From the NCBI RefSeq assembly GCF_000819765.1, contig NZ_CDBT01000063.1, positions 62,001 through 126,000 of the forward strand: a stretch of DNA of 64,000 nucleotides, read 5' to 3'. Shown in pieces: positions 8,329 through 16,483 of this stretch. The DNA comes from Aeromonas bivalvium. Its GTDB lineage: Bacteria > Pseudomonadota > Gammaproteobacteria > Enterobacterales > Aeromonadaceae. The stretch's first letter is position 1, and every line of letters begins with the position of its first letter. A program made the translations under genes and the position numbers. The notes under the pieces are model-generated. The model was given only the letters and a program-made list of their open reading frames with translations. It did not search any database and was not told the DNA's origin.

Positions 8329-8667
8329 ATGCCCGTCAGCAAGCCATCCATATCCAGTGCCGAGTACGAGACCCGCCAGCGCCAGTTGCTGGGGCTGGGT
8401 CGACAGTTGCAGCAGCAGGCCCAGGCGGGTCAATGGGATGCGGTGCGCCTGACCGACCAGAGGTTGGCGCAGTTTTGCAACACCCTGGCGGCCAACGCCC
8501 CTCTCTGGCATACCCTGCTCCCGGCCCGTCAACAGGTGAGGGAGTGGCACCGCCAGGCCCTCGAGCAGTGCCGGGCCGAGCTGGCGGCGCGCGAGCAGAG
8601 CTGGCAGCAGCTCAGCCAGGGACGGGAAGGCCTGCAGGCCTACGATGAGGCGCAATCATGGGCGTGA
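8329..8667 (+). CDS. lafX: FliT-like chaperone (LafX)
   Basis: Small (112 residues), all-helical, Q/R/L-rich protein with no signal peptide or membrane segment. It occupies the place of fliT, after fliS and before the hook-length gene, as lafX does in known lateral systems. FliT-type proteins bind FliD and act as export chaperones. Sequence conservation in this family is low, so the assignment rests mainly on size, composition and position. The last ten bases overlap lafE, which suggests translational coupling. Confidence 0.75.
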   Translation: MPVSKPSISSAEYETRQRQLLGLGRQLQQQAQAGQWDAVRLTDQRLAQFCNTLAANAPLWHTLLPARQQVREWHRQALEQCRAELAAREQSWQQLSQGREGLQAYDEAQSWA

Positions 8668-9665
8668 TCCGCAACCTGGATCCTGCTGCCCTGGCCGCGG
8701 TCGCCGAGCAGGGCGCCATCCATCGCCGCCAGCCCGCGGACGCCGGACAGGGCTATCAGCCCCTCGAACAGCCCCTCGACCCTGCCGATCTCGCGGCGCT
8801 GGCGCAGCCCTTGCCAGGGCAGGAGGAGGCATCGGAGCAGGAGGGCATGACCGATGAGGAGGCGCTGGCCGCCGCCATGGCCGCCTTCCTCGCGCGAGAC
8901 GGCGCCAGGGGCGGGAGCGACCCCGTGGCCACCGGCTTCTCGCGCCGCGCGGCCGCGCCGTCCATGTCACCCCCCCTCACCCTCGAGACCCTGCAGGCCA
9001 GATTCAAGCTGGGTCAGCCTGTTGCCGCACCTGTTGCCGCAGACGGCGGCCAGATCAGCGTGCAGACGCCAGGGGCCTCCCGGGCTGGCGACAGTGGGAG
9101 TCCGCGCCCCGCGCTCACACTTCCCCCGGCCCTGCTCGCCGCCCTGGGCGCCGAACCGGCCAGGGGGGAGGGTGCCGAGGTCAAAGGGACGCAAACGCCG
9201 ACCCTCGTCACCGGCACGCCGGCCCGACAGCCCGACTACCAATGGGCCCCCGCCAGACTGGCGGATAACCCTGCCCAATGGGGGCAGCAGCTGGTGGAGG
9301 TGCTGCGTGACAAGGTGGAGATGCAGGTCAATCACCAGATAAAGCAGGCCCACATCAGGCTGGATCCCCCCGAGCTGGGGCGACTGGAGCTCACGGTGCG
9401 CATGGAGGGGGACAAGCTCAGCGTGCAATTGAACGCGGCGAGTCCGGCGGTGCGGGACGCCCTGATCCAGTCGATGGAGCGGCTGCGCATGAGCCTGGCC
9501 CCCCATCATGCGGGAGGGGTGGAGGTCAACGTGGGCCAGGGCGGCGAGCAGGAGCGACGCCAGGCCTGGCAGCAGGACGAGATCCTGGCCGGGCGGCGGG
9601 AGTGGACGGAGGAGGACCCTCAGGATGACACCCGGGGCCGGGACTGGCTCAACACCCTGGTCTGA
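8658..9665 (+). CDS. lafE: Hook-length control protein FliK (LafE)
   Basis: FliK is secreted during hook growth and switches export specificity to filament substrates. The 335-residue product has a low-complexity A/P/Q/E-rich ruler region (about residues 1-220) and the conserved C-terminal FliK domain: HIRLDPPELGRLELTV, then EGDKLSVQLNAASPAVRDAL and LRMSLAPHHAGGVEVNVGQG. The start overlaps the lafX end by ten bases. The tail after the domain is acidic and arginine-rich. Confidence 0.92.
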   Translation: MGVIRNLDPAALAAVAEQGAIHRRQPADAGQGYQPLEQPLDPADLAALAQPLPGQEEASEQEGMTDEEALAAAMAAFLARDGARGGSDPVATGFSRRAAAPSMSPPLTLETLQARFKLGQPVAAPVAADGGQISVQTPGASRAGDSGSPRPALTLPPALLAALGAEPARGEGAEVKGTQTPTLVTGTPARQPDYQWAPARLADNPAQWGQQLVEVLRDKVEMQVNHQIKQAHIRLDPPELGRLELTVRMEGDKLSVQLNAASPAVRDALIQSMERLRMSLAPHHAGGVEVNVGQGGEQERRQAWQQDEILAGRREWTEEDPQDDTRGRDWLNTLV

Positions 9666-9696
9666 CAGCAATCGAATAACAAGGTAACGAGAGACG

Positions 9697-10155
9697 ATGC
9701 GGCGATTTTTCAAGTGGTTGATGGTGATAGTGGCGGCCTGCTGCCTGCTCCTGGTGCTGGCCTATGGCGCCTACCTGAAGCGGGATCAGATTGGCGTCTG
9801 GCTCGGTCTGACCGAAGCCAAACCCGAGCTCAGTGCGACCCCCTTGTTCAAACCCATGGAGCGGTTCGTCATCAGCCTGGAGGGGGGCGCCCAGACCCAC
9901 TATCTGGTGCTGGAGCTGGCGCTGGTCACCCATAATCCGGCGCAGCTGACCGATCTGGAGGAGCTGAGCCCCCTGATCCGCAATGCCATGGTGCAGTATT
10001 TCAGCCACAGGACCCTGGAGAATGTGCGCCAGGAGCTGCAGGACATCAGCGCCCTGCAGAGTTCGCTGCTCGGCAAGCTGACCACCACGCTGCAGGGCTA
10101 TGGCTACCGGACCTATCTGGACGAAGTGCTGATCACCAAGGTACTGGTGCAATAG
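9697..10155 (+). CDS. lafF: Flagellar basal-body-associated FliL (LafF)
   Basis: FliL is an inner-membrane protein around the stator that supports torque, especially in swarming. The 152-residue protein has one N-terminal transmembrane helix (FFKWLMVIVAACCLLLVLAY) and a periplasmic domain with the family features: F.VSL-type strand (ERFVISLEGGAQTHYLVLELAL), LIRNAMVQYFSHRTLENV and a VLITKVLVQ C-terminus. It stands directly before sigma-28 and the stator genes. Confidence 0.93.
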   Translation: MRRFFKWLMVIVAACCLLLVLAYGAYLKRDQIGVWLGLTEAKPELSATPLFKPMERFVISLEGGAQTHYLVLELALVTHNPAQLTDLEELSPLIRNAMVQYFSHRTLENVRQELQDISALQSSLLGKLTTTLQGYGYRTYLDEVLITKVLVQ

Positions 10156-10162
10156 GTCCGCG

Positions 10163-10867
10163 ATGAATCACTGGGAGCAGCCGAACGCCTTCGCCGCCAA
10201 GGAGTCCATCCTGGGGGAGCAGGCCATCCTGATGCGTTATCTGCCGCTGGTGAAGCGGGCGGCCAGCCACCTGCGCAGCCAGGTCAGTGCCAGCTTCGAT
10301 CAGGACGACATGGAGCAGGTGGGCATGATGGGGCTGCTGGAGGCCTGGCGCCGCTATGATGGCGAGCCGGATCAGCAGTTCGAGAGTTATGCCTTCAAGC
10401 GGATCCGCGGCGCCATGCTGGACGAGCTGCGTCGCCTCGACTGGCGCCCCCGCCAGTTGCGCCAGCAGGTGCATGTCTACAACCAGGCCCAGCGTGAGCT
10501 GCACAACCAGGGAGGGCGGGCACCGACCGAGCAGGAGCTGGCCGCCGCCCTCGCCACCTCGGTGGAGGAGGTGCGCCAGCTCGCCTATGCCAGCCAGGCG
10601 GAGGCCTTGCAGAGCCTGGAGGAGTGGCTGGAAAACGGCGGACGGGCGCCGAGCGCCGAATCTGACGATGCCGACCTGGCCATGACCCTTGCCAAGGTGC
10701 TCGCCACCCTGGACAAACGGGAGCAGTTATTGCTTTCCCTCTACTACCAGCATGAGCTGAACATGAAGGAGATAGCCCTGGTGCTCGGCCTGACCGAGTC
10801 GAGGGTCTGTCAGCTGCACAAGCAGTGCGTGCTTCAGCTCAAGAAGCAATTGGTCGATTCCATCTAA
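10163..10867 (+). CDS. lafS: Lateral flagellar sigma-28 factor (LafS, FliA family)
   Basis: Sigma factor for late flagellar genes. The 234-residue protein shows region 2 (ILMRYLPLVKRAASHL; QVGMMGLLEAWRRYD; FESYAFKRIRGAMLDELR), region 3 (RAPTEQELAAALATSVEEV) and region 4 with a helix-turn-helix (LYYQHELNMKEIALVLGLTE followed by SRVCQLHKQ). It starts 7 bp after lafF. By family knowledge it is held by an anti-sigma FlgM, which is not in this window, until the hook is complete. Confidence 0.96.
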   Translation: MNHWEQPNAFAAKESILGEQAILMRYLPLVKRAASHLRSQVSASFDQDDMEQVGMMGLLEAWRRYDGEPDQQFESYAFKRIRGAMLDELRRLDWRPRQLRQQVHVYNQAQRELHNQGGRAPTEQELAAALATSVEEVRQLAYASQAEALQSLEEWLENGGRAPSAESDDADLAMTLAKVLATLDKREQLLLSLYYQHELNMKEIALVLGLTESRVCQLHKQCVLQLKKQLVDSI

Positions 10868-10874
10868 TTCATGA

Positions 10875-10895
10875 CTCGCCACATCCCGTGGCGAG
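10875..10895 (+). other. Stem-loop between lafS and lafT
   Basis: Perfect 8-bp inverted repeat CTCGCCAC / GTGGCGAG with a 5-nt loop, in the 54-bp gap between lafS and lafT, without a T-tract. It may be an mRNA processing or stability element that sets stator gene expression apart from lafS. Confidence 0.5.
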
Positions 10896-10921
10896 ACACC
10901 TTGTGTTGTGCGGGAGCATTC

Positions 10922-11779
10922 ATGCAAAAACAGCTAGGCCTTGGCATCATCTTCGTGTGTGTGCTGGGCGGTTTCATGATGGCCGGTGGTCGCCTGCTCG
11001 CCCTGTGGCAGCCCGCCGAAATGGTCATCATCTTCGGGGCCGCCATCGGCTCCATGTTCATCGGCAACTCCAAAGAGGTGCTCCACGAGATGTGGCGCCA
11101 GATCAAGCAGGTGGCCAAGCCGAACAAGGAGGAGCGGGAACTCTATCGCGAGCTGCTGACCCTGATGCATCAACTGCTGGAAGAGACCCGCAGCAAGGGG
11201 CTCAAGGCCCTCGACGAGCACATCGAGAATCCGCAGCAGAGCTCGGTGTTTCTCATGTACCCGCAGATCGCCGAGGATCCCCAGCTGCTGGGCTTCATCA
11301 TCGACAACCTGCGCCTGCTCGGCATGGGCAAGATCAGCCCCCACGAGCTGGAGACCATGCTGGAGCAGGAGATCATGGCCATCGAGGAGGAGATGCTCAA
11401 ACCGGCCCATGCCCTGCACAAGACGGGGGAGGCCTGCCCCGGCTTCGGCATACTGGCGGCGGTCATGGGCATCATCATCACCATGCAGCAGCTCGATGGC
11501 CCGCTCACCGCCATCGGCGTGCATGTGGCGGCGGCCCTGGTCGGCACCTTCATCGGGATATTCATGTGTTACTGCCTGCTCGAGCCACTGAGCAGCGCCA
11601 TGGAAGATCTGGTCAAGCGTCGCATCTCGCTATTGATGTGCGTCAAATCCATCCTGCTGGCCCAGTTGCGTGGCAAGCAGCCTCTGCTCGCGGTCGACTC
11701 CGGGCGCAAGGTGCTCGAGCCCGATGTCAAACCCAGCTTCATGGAGCTGGAGGACTGGGTCACCAACAAGGCGATGTAG
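10922..11779 (+). CDS. lafT: Lateral flagellar stator protein MotA (LafT)
   Basis: MotA-type subunit of the proton-driven lateral motor. The product is 285 residues from ATG 10922, preceded by GGGAG. An in-frame ATG at 10871 would add 17 residues encoded by the stem-loop sequence, so it was not chosen. It has four transmembrane segments (around residues 5-22, 33-52, 170-190 and 200-222), the cytoplasmic loop with FLMYPQIAEDPQLLGF, and the PGFGILAAVMGIIITM segment. The stop codon is immediately followed by the lafU start. Confidence 0.95.
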   Translation: MQKQLGLGIIFVCVLGGFMMAGGRLLALWQPAEMVIIFGAAIGSMFIGNSKEVLHEMWRQIKQVAKPNKEERELYRELLTLMHQLLEETRSKGLKALDEHIENPQQSSVFLMYPQIAEDPQLLGFIIDNLRLLGMGKISPHELETMLEQEIMAIEEEMLKPAHALHKTGEACPGFGILAAVMGIIITMQQLDGPLTAIGVHVAAALVGTFIGIFMCYCLLEPLSSAMEDLVKRRISLLMCVKSILLAQLRGKQPLLAVDSGRKVLEPDVKPSFMELEDWVTNKAM

Positions 11780-12718
11780 ATGCGCAACCACGAACAGATC
11801 ATTGTCAAACGGCAGAACCGCCGCAACTCGGCCCCCAAGAGCGGCGGGGCCTGGAAGGTGGCGTTTGCCGACTTCACCCTCGCCATGATGGCCCTGTTCA
11901 TGGTGCTCTGGATCCTGGCCGTCTCCAATCAGGAGGAGCGGGAGCAGGTGGCCAGTCACCTGCGTGATTACAGCATCCTGGACAATGCGGCCAACCCCTT
12001 CGACATTCGCAACAGCCCCTTCCCGGTCGATTTGGGGGGGCAGCCTTCGCCGCTGGAGGAGCTGGTGCCCGTCTACACCCAGGATGGCCAGCTGATGCCA
12101 AAGCACAGGGATCCGAGCCAGAGCATCCTCAACGAGAAGGGGGTCGATCACTACAGCAACCTGGTGGTGGGACGGGTCGAGGGAATGCAGCAGATGGCGG
12201 AGCTGGCCGGGGTCATCGACTCCCTGGCGGATCAGCTGCAGGCCAGGAACAACCTGGAGCTGCAACTGGTGCCCCAGGGGCTGCGCATCCTCATTCGGGA
12301 CAATGAGGACAGGGAGATGTACGGCCGGGGCAGCGCCAGGATCAGCCCCTTCTTTCGCCACCTGCTGATGGGGCTGGCCCCCGTGTTCCAGCGGGTCGAG
12401 AACCGGGTGATGATCTCGGGTCACACCGACAACACCCCGTTTGCCAACGACAACTACAGCAACTGGGAGCTCTCCTCGGATCGCGCCATGATGGCCAGGC
12501 GCGTGCTGCTGGCCGGCGGCATGCCGCCGCAGCGCATTGCCCAGGTGGTGGCCATGTCCGATACCATGCTCGAAGATGAGGGCAATCCGACCGGCAGCCG
12601 CAACCGGCGCATCGAATTGCTGATCATGAGCAGCCAGGCCGAACAGAGCCTGGAGCAGCTGTTCAGCTCACAACTCAAGGCCGCGGCGGCGCAGGCCAAG
12701 GAAGGTATGCCCAGATGA
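11780..12718 (+). CDS. lafU: Lateral flagellar stator protein MotB (LafU)
   Basis: MotB-type subunit that anchors the stator to peptidoglycan and carries protons. The 312-residue protein has the single transmembrane helix VAFADFTLAMMALFMVLWIL with the essential aspartate at D31, a plug/linker region, and a C-terminal OmpA-like domain (VMISGHTDNTPF; NWELSSDRAMMARR; NPTGSRNRRIELLIM). The start abuts the lafT stop. The end overlaps the next gene by ATGA. Confidence 0.95.
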   Translation: MRNHEQIIVKRQNRRNSAPKSGGAWKVAFADFTLAMMALFMVLWILAVSNQEEREQVASHLRDYSILDNAANPFDIRNSPFPVDLGGQPSPLEELVPVYTQDGQLMPKHRDPSQSILNEKGVDHYSNLVVGRVEGMQQMAELAGVIDSLADQLQARNNLELQLVPQGLRILIRDNEDREMYGRGSARISPFFRHLLMGLAPVFQRVENRVMISGHTDNTPFANDNYSNWELSSDRAMMARRVLLAGGMPPQRIAQVVAMSDTMLEDEGNPTGSRNRRIELLIMSSQAEQSLEQLFSSQLKAAAAQAKEGMPR

Positions 12719-13173
12719 AGGATGAAGCCGACCAGGCGCTCCCCCAGGCAGGGGCGCAGGATCCCAGGCGCAAGGTGCCACGCTGGTATCTCCATGATGG
12801 TTCAGAACCGCTCGAGACTCAGAGCTGCGGCATCGCGGCCCGCCTGCTGGTCAGCGGCCTGCTGTTTGACAAGCGGCTCGGCCGGGCGGTGATCAAGGAC
12901 ATAGGGCCGGGCGGGGTGGGCTTCCTGGCCCCGGCACGCTTCCTGCTGCCTGCTGTCATCAATCTCTCCCTTGCCCCCAACATCCGGCTCGAGTGCCGGA
13001 TCATGCACAGGCGACCCATAGGTCAGCACCTTTGCTTCTATGGCGCCAGCTGGACGCAACCCGACCAGGTGGACCTGACCCCTGTCCTCAGCCACTGGCG
13101 CCACTGTTTCATGGCAGCAGCGGCGCCGCAGGACGATCCAGCCCCAGCGGATCCGGCAGACGTTCGAGCCTGA
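12715..13173 (+). CDS. PilZ-like domain protein, coupled to lafU
   Basis: A 152-residue soluble protein whose ATG overlaps the lafU stop (ATGA), so it is probably translated with the stator. It resembles a PilZ domain: an RKVPR segment near residue 19 fits RxxxR, and AVIKDIGPGGVGFLAP fits the (D/N)xSxxG strand, followed by the beta strand LECRIMHRRP and FYGASWTQ. The serine of the second motif is glycine here, so c-di-GMP binding is doubtful. YcgR-type PilZ proteins brake motors, so I infer a stator-linked brake or regulator. The last 65 bp overlap the convergent transglycosylase gene. Confidence 0.65.
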   Translation: MKDEADQALPQAGAQDPRRKVPRWYLHDGSEPLETQSCGIAARLLVSGLLFDKRLGRAVIKDIGPGGVGFLAPARFLLPAVINLSLAPNIRLECRIMHRRPIGQHLCFYGASWTQPDQVDLTPVLSHWRHCFMAAAAPQDDPAPADPADVRA

Positions 13174-14122
13174 TCCCGCCCCGCCCCAGATCCAGCCCCT
13201 TGCTCGCCTTCAGCAGCAGGGGGTCATGCAGGCTCTCCAGTGAGATGGTGCTGGCGATGAAGGGCCCCTTCCTGACCAGCTTCTCTTCCCCGGGTTGCCG
13301 GCCTTCGCCCTGACTGTATGCGATGGGGCAGCGACTCACCCCCTGCGCCTGTGGCAGACGCCAGGCCGGATTCCAGCGACTGGCATCATTCATGGATACC
13401 CCCTTCTCAAGGGCCCAGGCCAGCAGCGAGCAGCCCTGGGGGGCTGACACTATCTGCAATTCCGCCCCCTGTCGCCAGGGGGGCAGGACAAAGCCATAGC
13501 GCTGAGGGTATTGCAGCACGCGGGAGAGCGCCAGCAGGCGAGCGACGTAGAGGCGGGTCTCCTCTGGCAGGGGCAGATCCCACAGATTGCGGCTGTTGGC
13601 GGCCAGTATGGCTCTGGTCACCCGGCCTTCTCCCGCGTTGTAGGCCGCAAGGGCCAGGGGCCAGTCCCCGTCGAACAGGCGGTGCAGCCAGGCGAGATAG
13701 GTGAGGGCGGCATCGGTGGCGAGCGGCAGGGAGTAGCGGCCATCGAAGCTGTCGTTGATGGGCACCCCGAATCGACTCGCCGTCTGGGGCATCAGCTGCC
13801 AGGGACCGGCCGCTCCGGCGTGGGAGACCACGTCCAGCCGGTAGCTGCTCTCGATGAGGGGAACGAAACTGAGCAGGGCGGGCAGCTGCCTGGCCTCCAC
13901 CTGCCTGGCGACCCAGCGGATCATGGGTTGCACCTGGCCAAGGCGCCGCTGCAGGTAATCCTGTTGCTTGAGCAAGAAGGCGCCCTGGGCCTGCACCAGA
14001 TCCTGGCCCACCCCCGTCAAAGGGGTGGGAAAACCCGCCTGCCAGTGGTAGTTTTGATAAGAATAACAACAAGATGGCGTCAAAATAATCAGCGAGAGCA
14101 GCCATCGCATCATGACCCTCAT
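13109..14122 (-). CDS. Lytic murein transglycosylase (MltD/Slt-like)
   Basis: Cleaves the glycan backbone of peptidoglycan in the periplasm. From the chosen start (14122, with GGGGGAAG upstream) the product begins MRVMMRWLLSLIILTPSCCYS, a plausible signal peptide. A frame start at 14206 would put 28 polar residues before it. The SLT domain has the catalytic glutamate in LIESSYRLDVVS (E91), then AGAAGPWQLMPQTA and ALAAYNAGEGRV. No clear LysM repeat is present, unlike full MltD. Its 3' end overlaps the PilZ-like gene by 65 bp tail to tail. Confidence 0.85.
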   Translation of the reverse strand: MRVMMRWLLSLIILTPSCCYSYQNYHWQAGFPTPLTGVGQDLVQAQGAFLLKQQDYLQRRLGQVQPMIRWVARQVEARQLPALLSFVPLIESSYRLDVVSHAGAAGPWQLMPQTASRFGVPINDSFDGRYSLPLATDAALTYLAWLHRLFDGDWPLALAAYNAGEGRVTRAILAANSRNLWDLPLPEETRLYVARLLALSRVLQYPQRYGFVLPPWRQGAELQIVSAPQGCSLLAWALEKGVSMNDASRWNPAWRLPQAQGVSRCPIAYSQGEGRQPGEEKLVRKGPFIASTISLESLHDPLLLKASKGLDLGRGGIRLERLPDPLGLDRPAAPLLP

Positions 14123-14223
14123 GACGCCGCTTCCCCCGGGAGGCCAAAGGCGAATAAAAACATGATGACTCTCAACAGTTTTCGACCTTTTCAGTCGACT
14201 GTTCATGTGGATTCAAGGATGTG

Positions 14224-14526
14224 ATGAGCATGATACCACAAGCAAAAACCCCCCCTACAGCGGGCAAGACACTCCAAAAGTTTCTGCTCTATCTCATCTT
14301 GATTAACTTCATGCTGATGGGTCTCTATATCCTCTATATGGACGGCCTCGGGCTGGCGACCAATATGCTGCTCAGCGCCCTGCTCATTCTTTATAATTTG
14401 CTGCTTTGCCGCCTCGTCTGTCTGCGGGCGAGGCGGGCGGGCGATGGCTACATCATCTATCCCGTGGTCGGGGTGAGCATCGTTCTGTGTACCTTGATCC
14501 TCTATCGCTTTATTATTTCCCCCTGA
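14224..14526 (+). CDS. Small three-helix membrane protein of unknown function
   Basis: A protein of about 100 residues that I do not recognise. It has three hydrophobic helices (around residues 19-39, 46-66 and 78-97) joined by a basic loop (RLVCLRARRAGDGY), so an inner-membrane location is likely. AAGGA lies 4 bp before the ATG at 14224; GTG 14221 and ATG 14230 are alternative starts. It lies alone between the transglycosylase promoter region and the mra promoter. The region is more AT-rich than its neighbours. Confidence 0.6.
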   Translation: MSMIPQAKTPPTAGKTLQKFLLYLILINFMLMGLYILYMDGLGLATNMLLSALLILYNLLLCRLVCLRARRAGDGYIIYPVVGVSIVLCTLILYRFIISP

Positions 14527-14660
14527 ATCGAGGGCCTCTTTCATGGGGACTCTAATTAATCGCATGCACTTTCCCTGAAATAACTCGTGGAAAATCAACC
14601 CGCTTAATCCGAGCCCGTCAAACGCTGCGTCAATATGTTCCCTGCCATCAGGATCCTTGC

Positions 14661-14689
14661 TTGAAAAGCCCTTTACTCGTCCTTAAACT
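14661..14689 (+). promoter_or_regulatory. Pmra promoter of the dcw cluster
   Basis: -35 TTGAAA (14661-14666), 17-bp spacer, -10 TAAACT (14684-14689), about 70 bp before mraZ and directly in front of the MraZ-type repeats. Together these make it the main promoter of the division and cell-wall cluster. Confidence 0.75.
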
Positions 14690-14694
14690 TCACA

Positions 14695-14728
14695 GTGGAG
14701 AAAAGTGGATCAAAGTGGTTTTTCTGGG
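14695..14728 (+). promoter_or_regulatory. MraZ operator: GTGG direct repeats at 10-bp spacing
   Basis: GTGGA, GTGGA and GTGGT begin at 14695, 14705 and 14715, exactly one helical turn apart, followed by CTGGG at 14724. In E. coli, MraZ binds TGGGN direct repeats separated by 5 nt at the same place just downstream of the -10. The array here covers the expected transcription start and supports autorepression by MraZ. Confidence 0.75.
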
Positions 14729-14758
14729 CAGAGACCCACCATTTATTACTCATTGGGG

Positions 14759-15226
14759 ATGGCTAATTTGTTGCGTGGTGCTCACGCCATCAGCCTGGAT
14801 GTCAAAGGGCGACTGGCGATTCCGACCAAGTTCCGTGACTGGCTGCGCGATGAATGCGACGGCCAGCTGGTCTGCACCATAGATATCGCCCACCCCTGCC
14901 TGCTGCTCTACCCCCTGCATGAATGGGAGGAGATAGAGCGCAAGCTGAAGACGCTCTCCAGCATGGATCCCGCGCAGCGCCGTCTGCAGCGCCTGTTGCT
15001 GGGGCACGCGACCGAATGTGAACTGGACGGCAATGGCCGTCTTCTGCTCTCCCAGCCCTTGCGCACCCATGCCGGGCTGGACAAGAGAATCATGCTGGTG
15101 GGCCAGCTCAACAAGTTTGAGCTGTGGGACGAAGCCCGCTGGCAACATCAGATCGATACCGATATCGCGAGCCTGCCCGAGGATGACTGGGCCGGCTCGG
15201 ATCGCTTACAGGATTTCTCGCTATAA
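14759..15226 (+). CDS. mraZ: Transcriptional regulator MraZ
   Basis: MraZ is an AbrB-like DNA-binding protein that forms rings and represses the dcw promoter. From ATG 14759 the product is 155 residues, beginning [20 protein letters not shown], with the two DXXXR motifs DVKGR and DGNGR expected for the two swapped AbrB-like halves. A more distal start (14705) would be inside the operator repeats and lacks homology. It ends one base before the rsmH ATG. Confidence 0.95.
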   Translation: MANLLRGAHAISLDVKGRLAIPTKFRDWLRDECDGQLVCTIDIAHPCLLLYPLHEWEEIERKLKTLSSMDPAQRRLQRLLLGHATECELDGNGRLLLSQPLRTHAGLDKRIMLVGQLNKFELWDEARWQHQIDTDIASLPEDDWAGSDRLQDFSL

Positions 15227-16165
15227 ATGAGCCAAGCCGCTGAACATATCACAGTGCTGTTGCACGAGGCCGTCGAAGGTCTGGCCATCCAGCCGGACGG
15301 TATCTACGTCGATGGCACCTTTGGTCGTGGCGGTCACTCCCGTCTCATCTTGCAAAAACTCGGCCCCAATGGCCGTCTGATTGCGATTGACCGCGATCCT
15401 CAGGCCATCGCCGAAGCCGCCAAGATCCAGGATCCCCGTTTCGAGATAGTGCACGGCCCCTTCTCCGGGATCACCGGTTACCTGGCCGATCGCGGCCTGT
15501 TGGGCAAGGTCAACGGCTTCCTGCTGGATCTGGGGGTCTCTTCCCCCCAGCTGGACGATGCCGAGCGCGGCTTCAGCTTCATGAAGGACGGCCCTCTCGA
15601 CATGCGCATGGACCCCACCACGGGCCAGAGCGCTGCCGAGTGGCTGGCCAAGGCCGACGTGGATGACATCGCCTGGGTACTGAAGACCTTCGGCGAGGAG
15701 CGTTTCGCCAAGAAGATCGCCCGCGCCATCGTCCACGATCGGGCGACCGAGCCCTATGTGCGCACCCGTCAGTTGGCGGAGATGATAGCCAGGGTCAACC
15801 CGAGCAAGGAGAAGGGCAAGCACGCGGCCACCCGCAGCTTCCAGGCCATCCGCATCTATATCAACAGCGAGCTGGACGAGATAGAGACGGCGCTGGATGG
15901 CGCCCTGCAGGCCCTGGCCCCAGAGGGGCGCCTCTCCGTCATCAGCTTCCATTCCCTGGAAGACAGGCTGGTCAAACACTTCATTCGCAAGCACGAGAAG
16001 GGGCCAGAAGTGCCGCGGGGCATCCCCCTGACCGAGGCTCAGCTGGCCGGTGGTCGCAAGCTGAAATCGGTGGGCAAGGCGCTCAAGCCGTCGGAACACG
16101 AAGTCACCGAAAATACCCGGTCCCGCAGCTCTGTGCTGCGGGTCGCAGAGCGCCTGGCGGAGTGA
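15227..16165 (+). CDS. rsmH: 16S rRNA (cytosine1402-N4)-methyltransferase RsmH
   Basis: Also called MraW: it N4-methylates C1402 of 16S rRNA in the decoding centre. The 312-residue protein carries the SAM-binding [16 protein letters not shown] (residues about 25-40), [12 protein letters not shown], and the C-terminal [14 protein letters not shown] and SVLRVAERL. The ATG directly follows the mraZ stop, so the two are cotranscribed and probably coupled. Confidence 0.97.
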   Translation: MSQAAEHITVLLHEAVEGLAIQPDGIYVDGTFGRGGHSRLILQKLGPNGRLIAIDRDPQAIAEAAKIQDPRFEIVHGPFSGITGYLADRGLLGKVNGFLLDLGVSSPQLDDAERGFSFMKDGPLDMRMDPTTGQSAAEWLAKADVDDIAWVLKTFGEERFAKKIARAIVHDRATEPYVRTRQLAEMIARVNPSKEKGKHAATRSFQAIRIYINSELDEIETALDGALQALAPEGRLSVISFHSLEDRLVKHFIRKHEKGPEVPRGIPLTEAQLAGGRKLKSVGKALKPSEHEVTENTRSRSSVLRVAERLAE

Positions 16166-16168
16166 GCC

Positions 16169-16483
16169 ATGAGTGAATTTCGCGTCCACCTCGGCAAGGA
16201 GATAGTTCAGGACCTCTGGCGGCACAAGCTGCAGCTGGCCCTGGCCATTGCCGTGCTGGTCACCTGTTTTGCGGTGATCCTGGTGACCAACATGACCCGG
16301 GTCATGACCTCGACCCAGAACGATCTCATGGCCGAGGAGGACAGGCTCAACATAGAGTGGCGCCACCTCTTGCTGGAGCAGGGCACCCTGGCCGAGCACT
16401 CCCGGGTGGCGGCACTGGCCATGGACAAGTTGCAGATGGCTCGCCCCCTGGTGACCACCGAGAAGGTAATCAGCCAACCATGA
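16169..16483 (+). CDS. ftsL: Cell division protein FtsL
   Basis: Small bitopic divisome protein that joins FtsB and FtsQ and activates FtsWI. The 104-residue product has a short cytoplasmic N-terminus, one transmembrane helix (LQLALAIAVLVTCFAVILVT) and a periplasmic coiled coil (NDLMAEEDRLNIEWRHLLLE). It lies between rsmH and ftsI and overlaps ftsI by ATGA. Confidence 0.95.
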   Translation: MSEFRVHLGKEIVQDLWRHKLQLALAIAVLVTCFAVILVTNMTRVMTSTQNDLMAEEDRLNIEWRHLLLEQGTLAEHSRVAALAMDKLQMARPLVTTEKVISQP

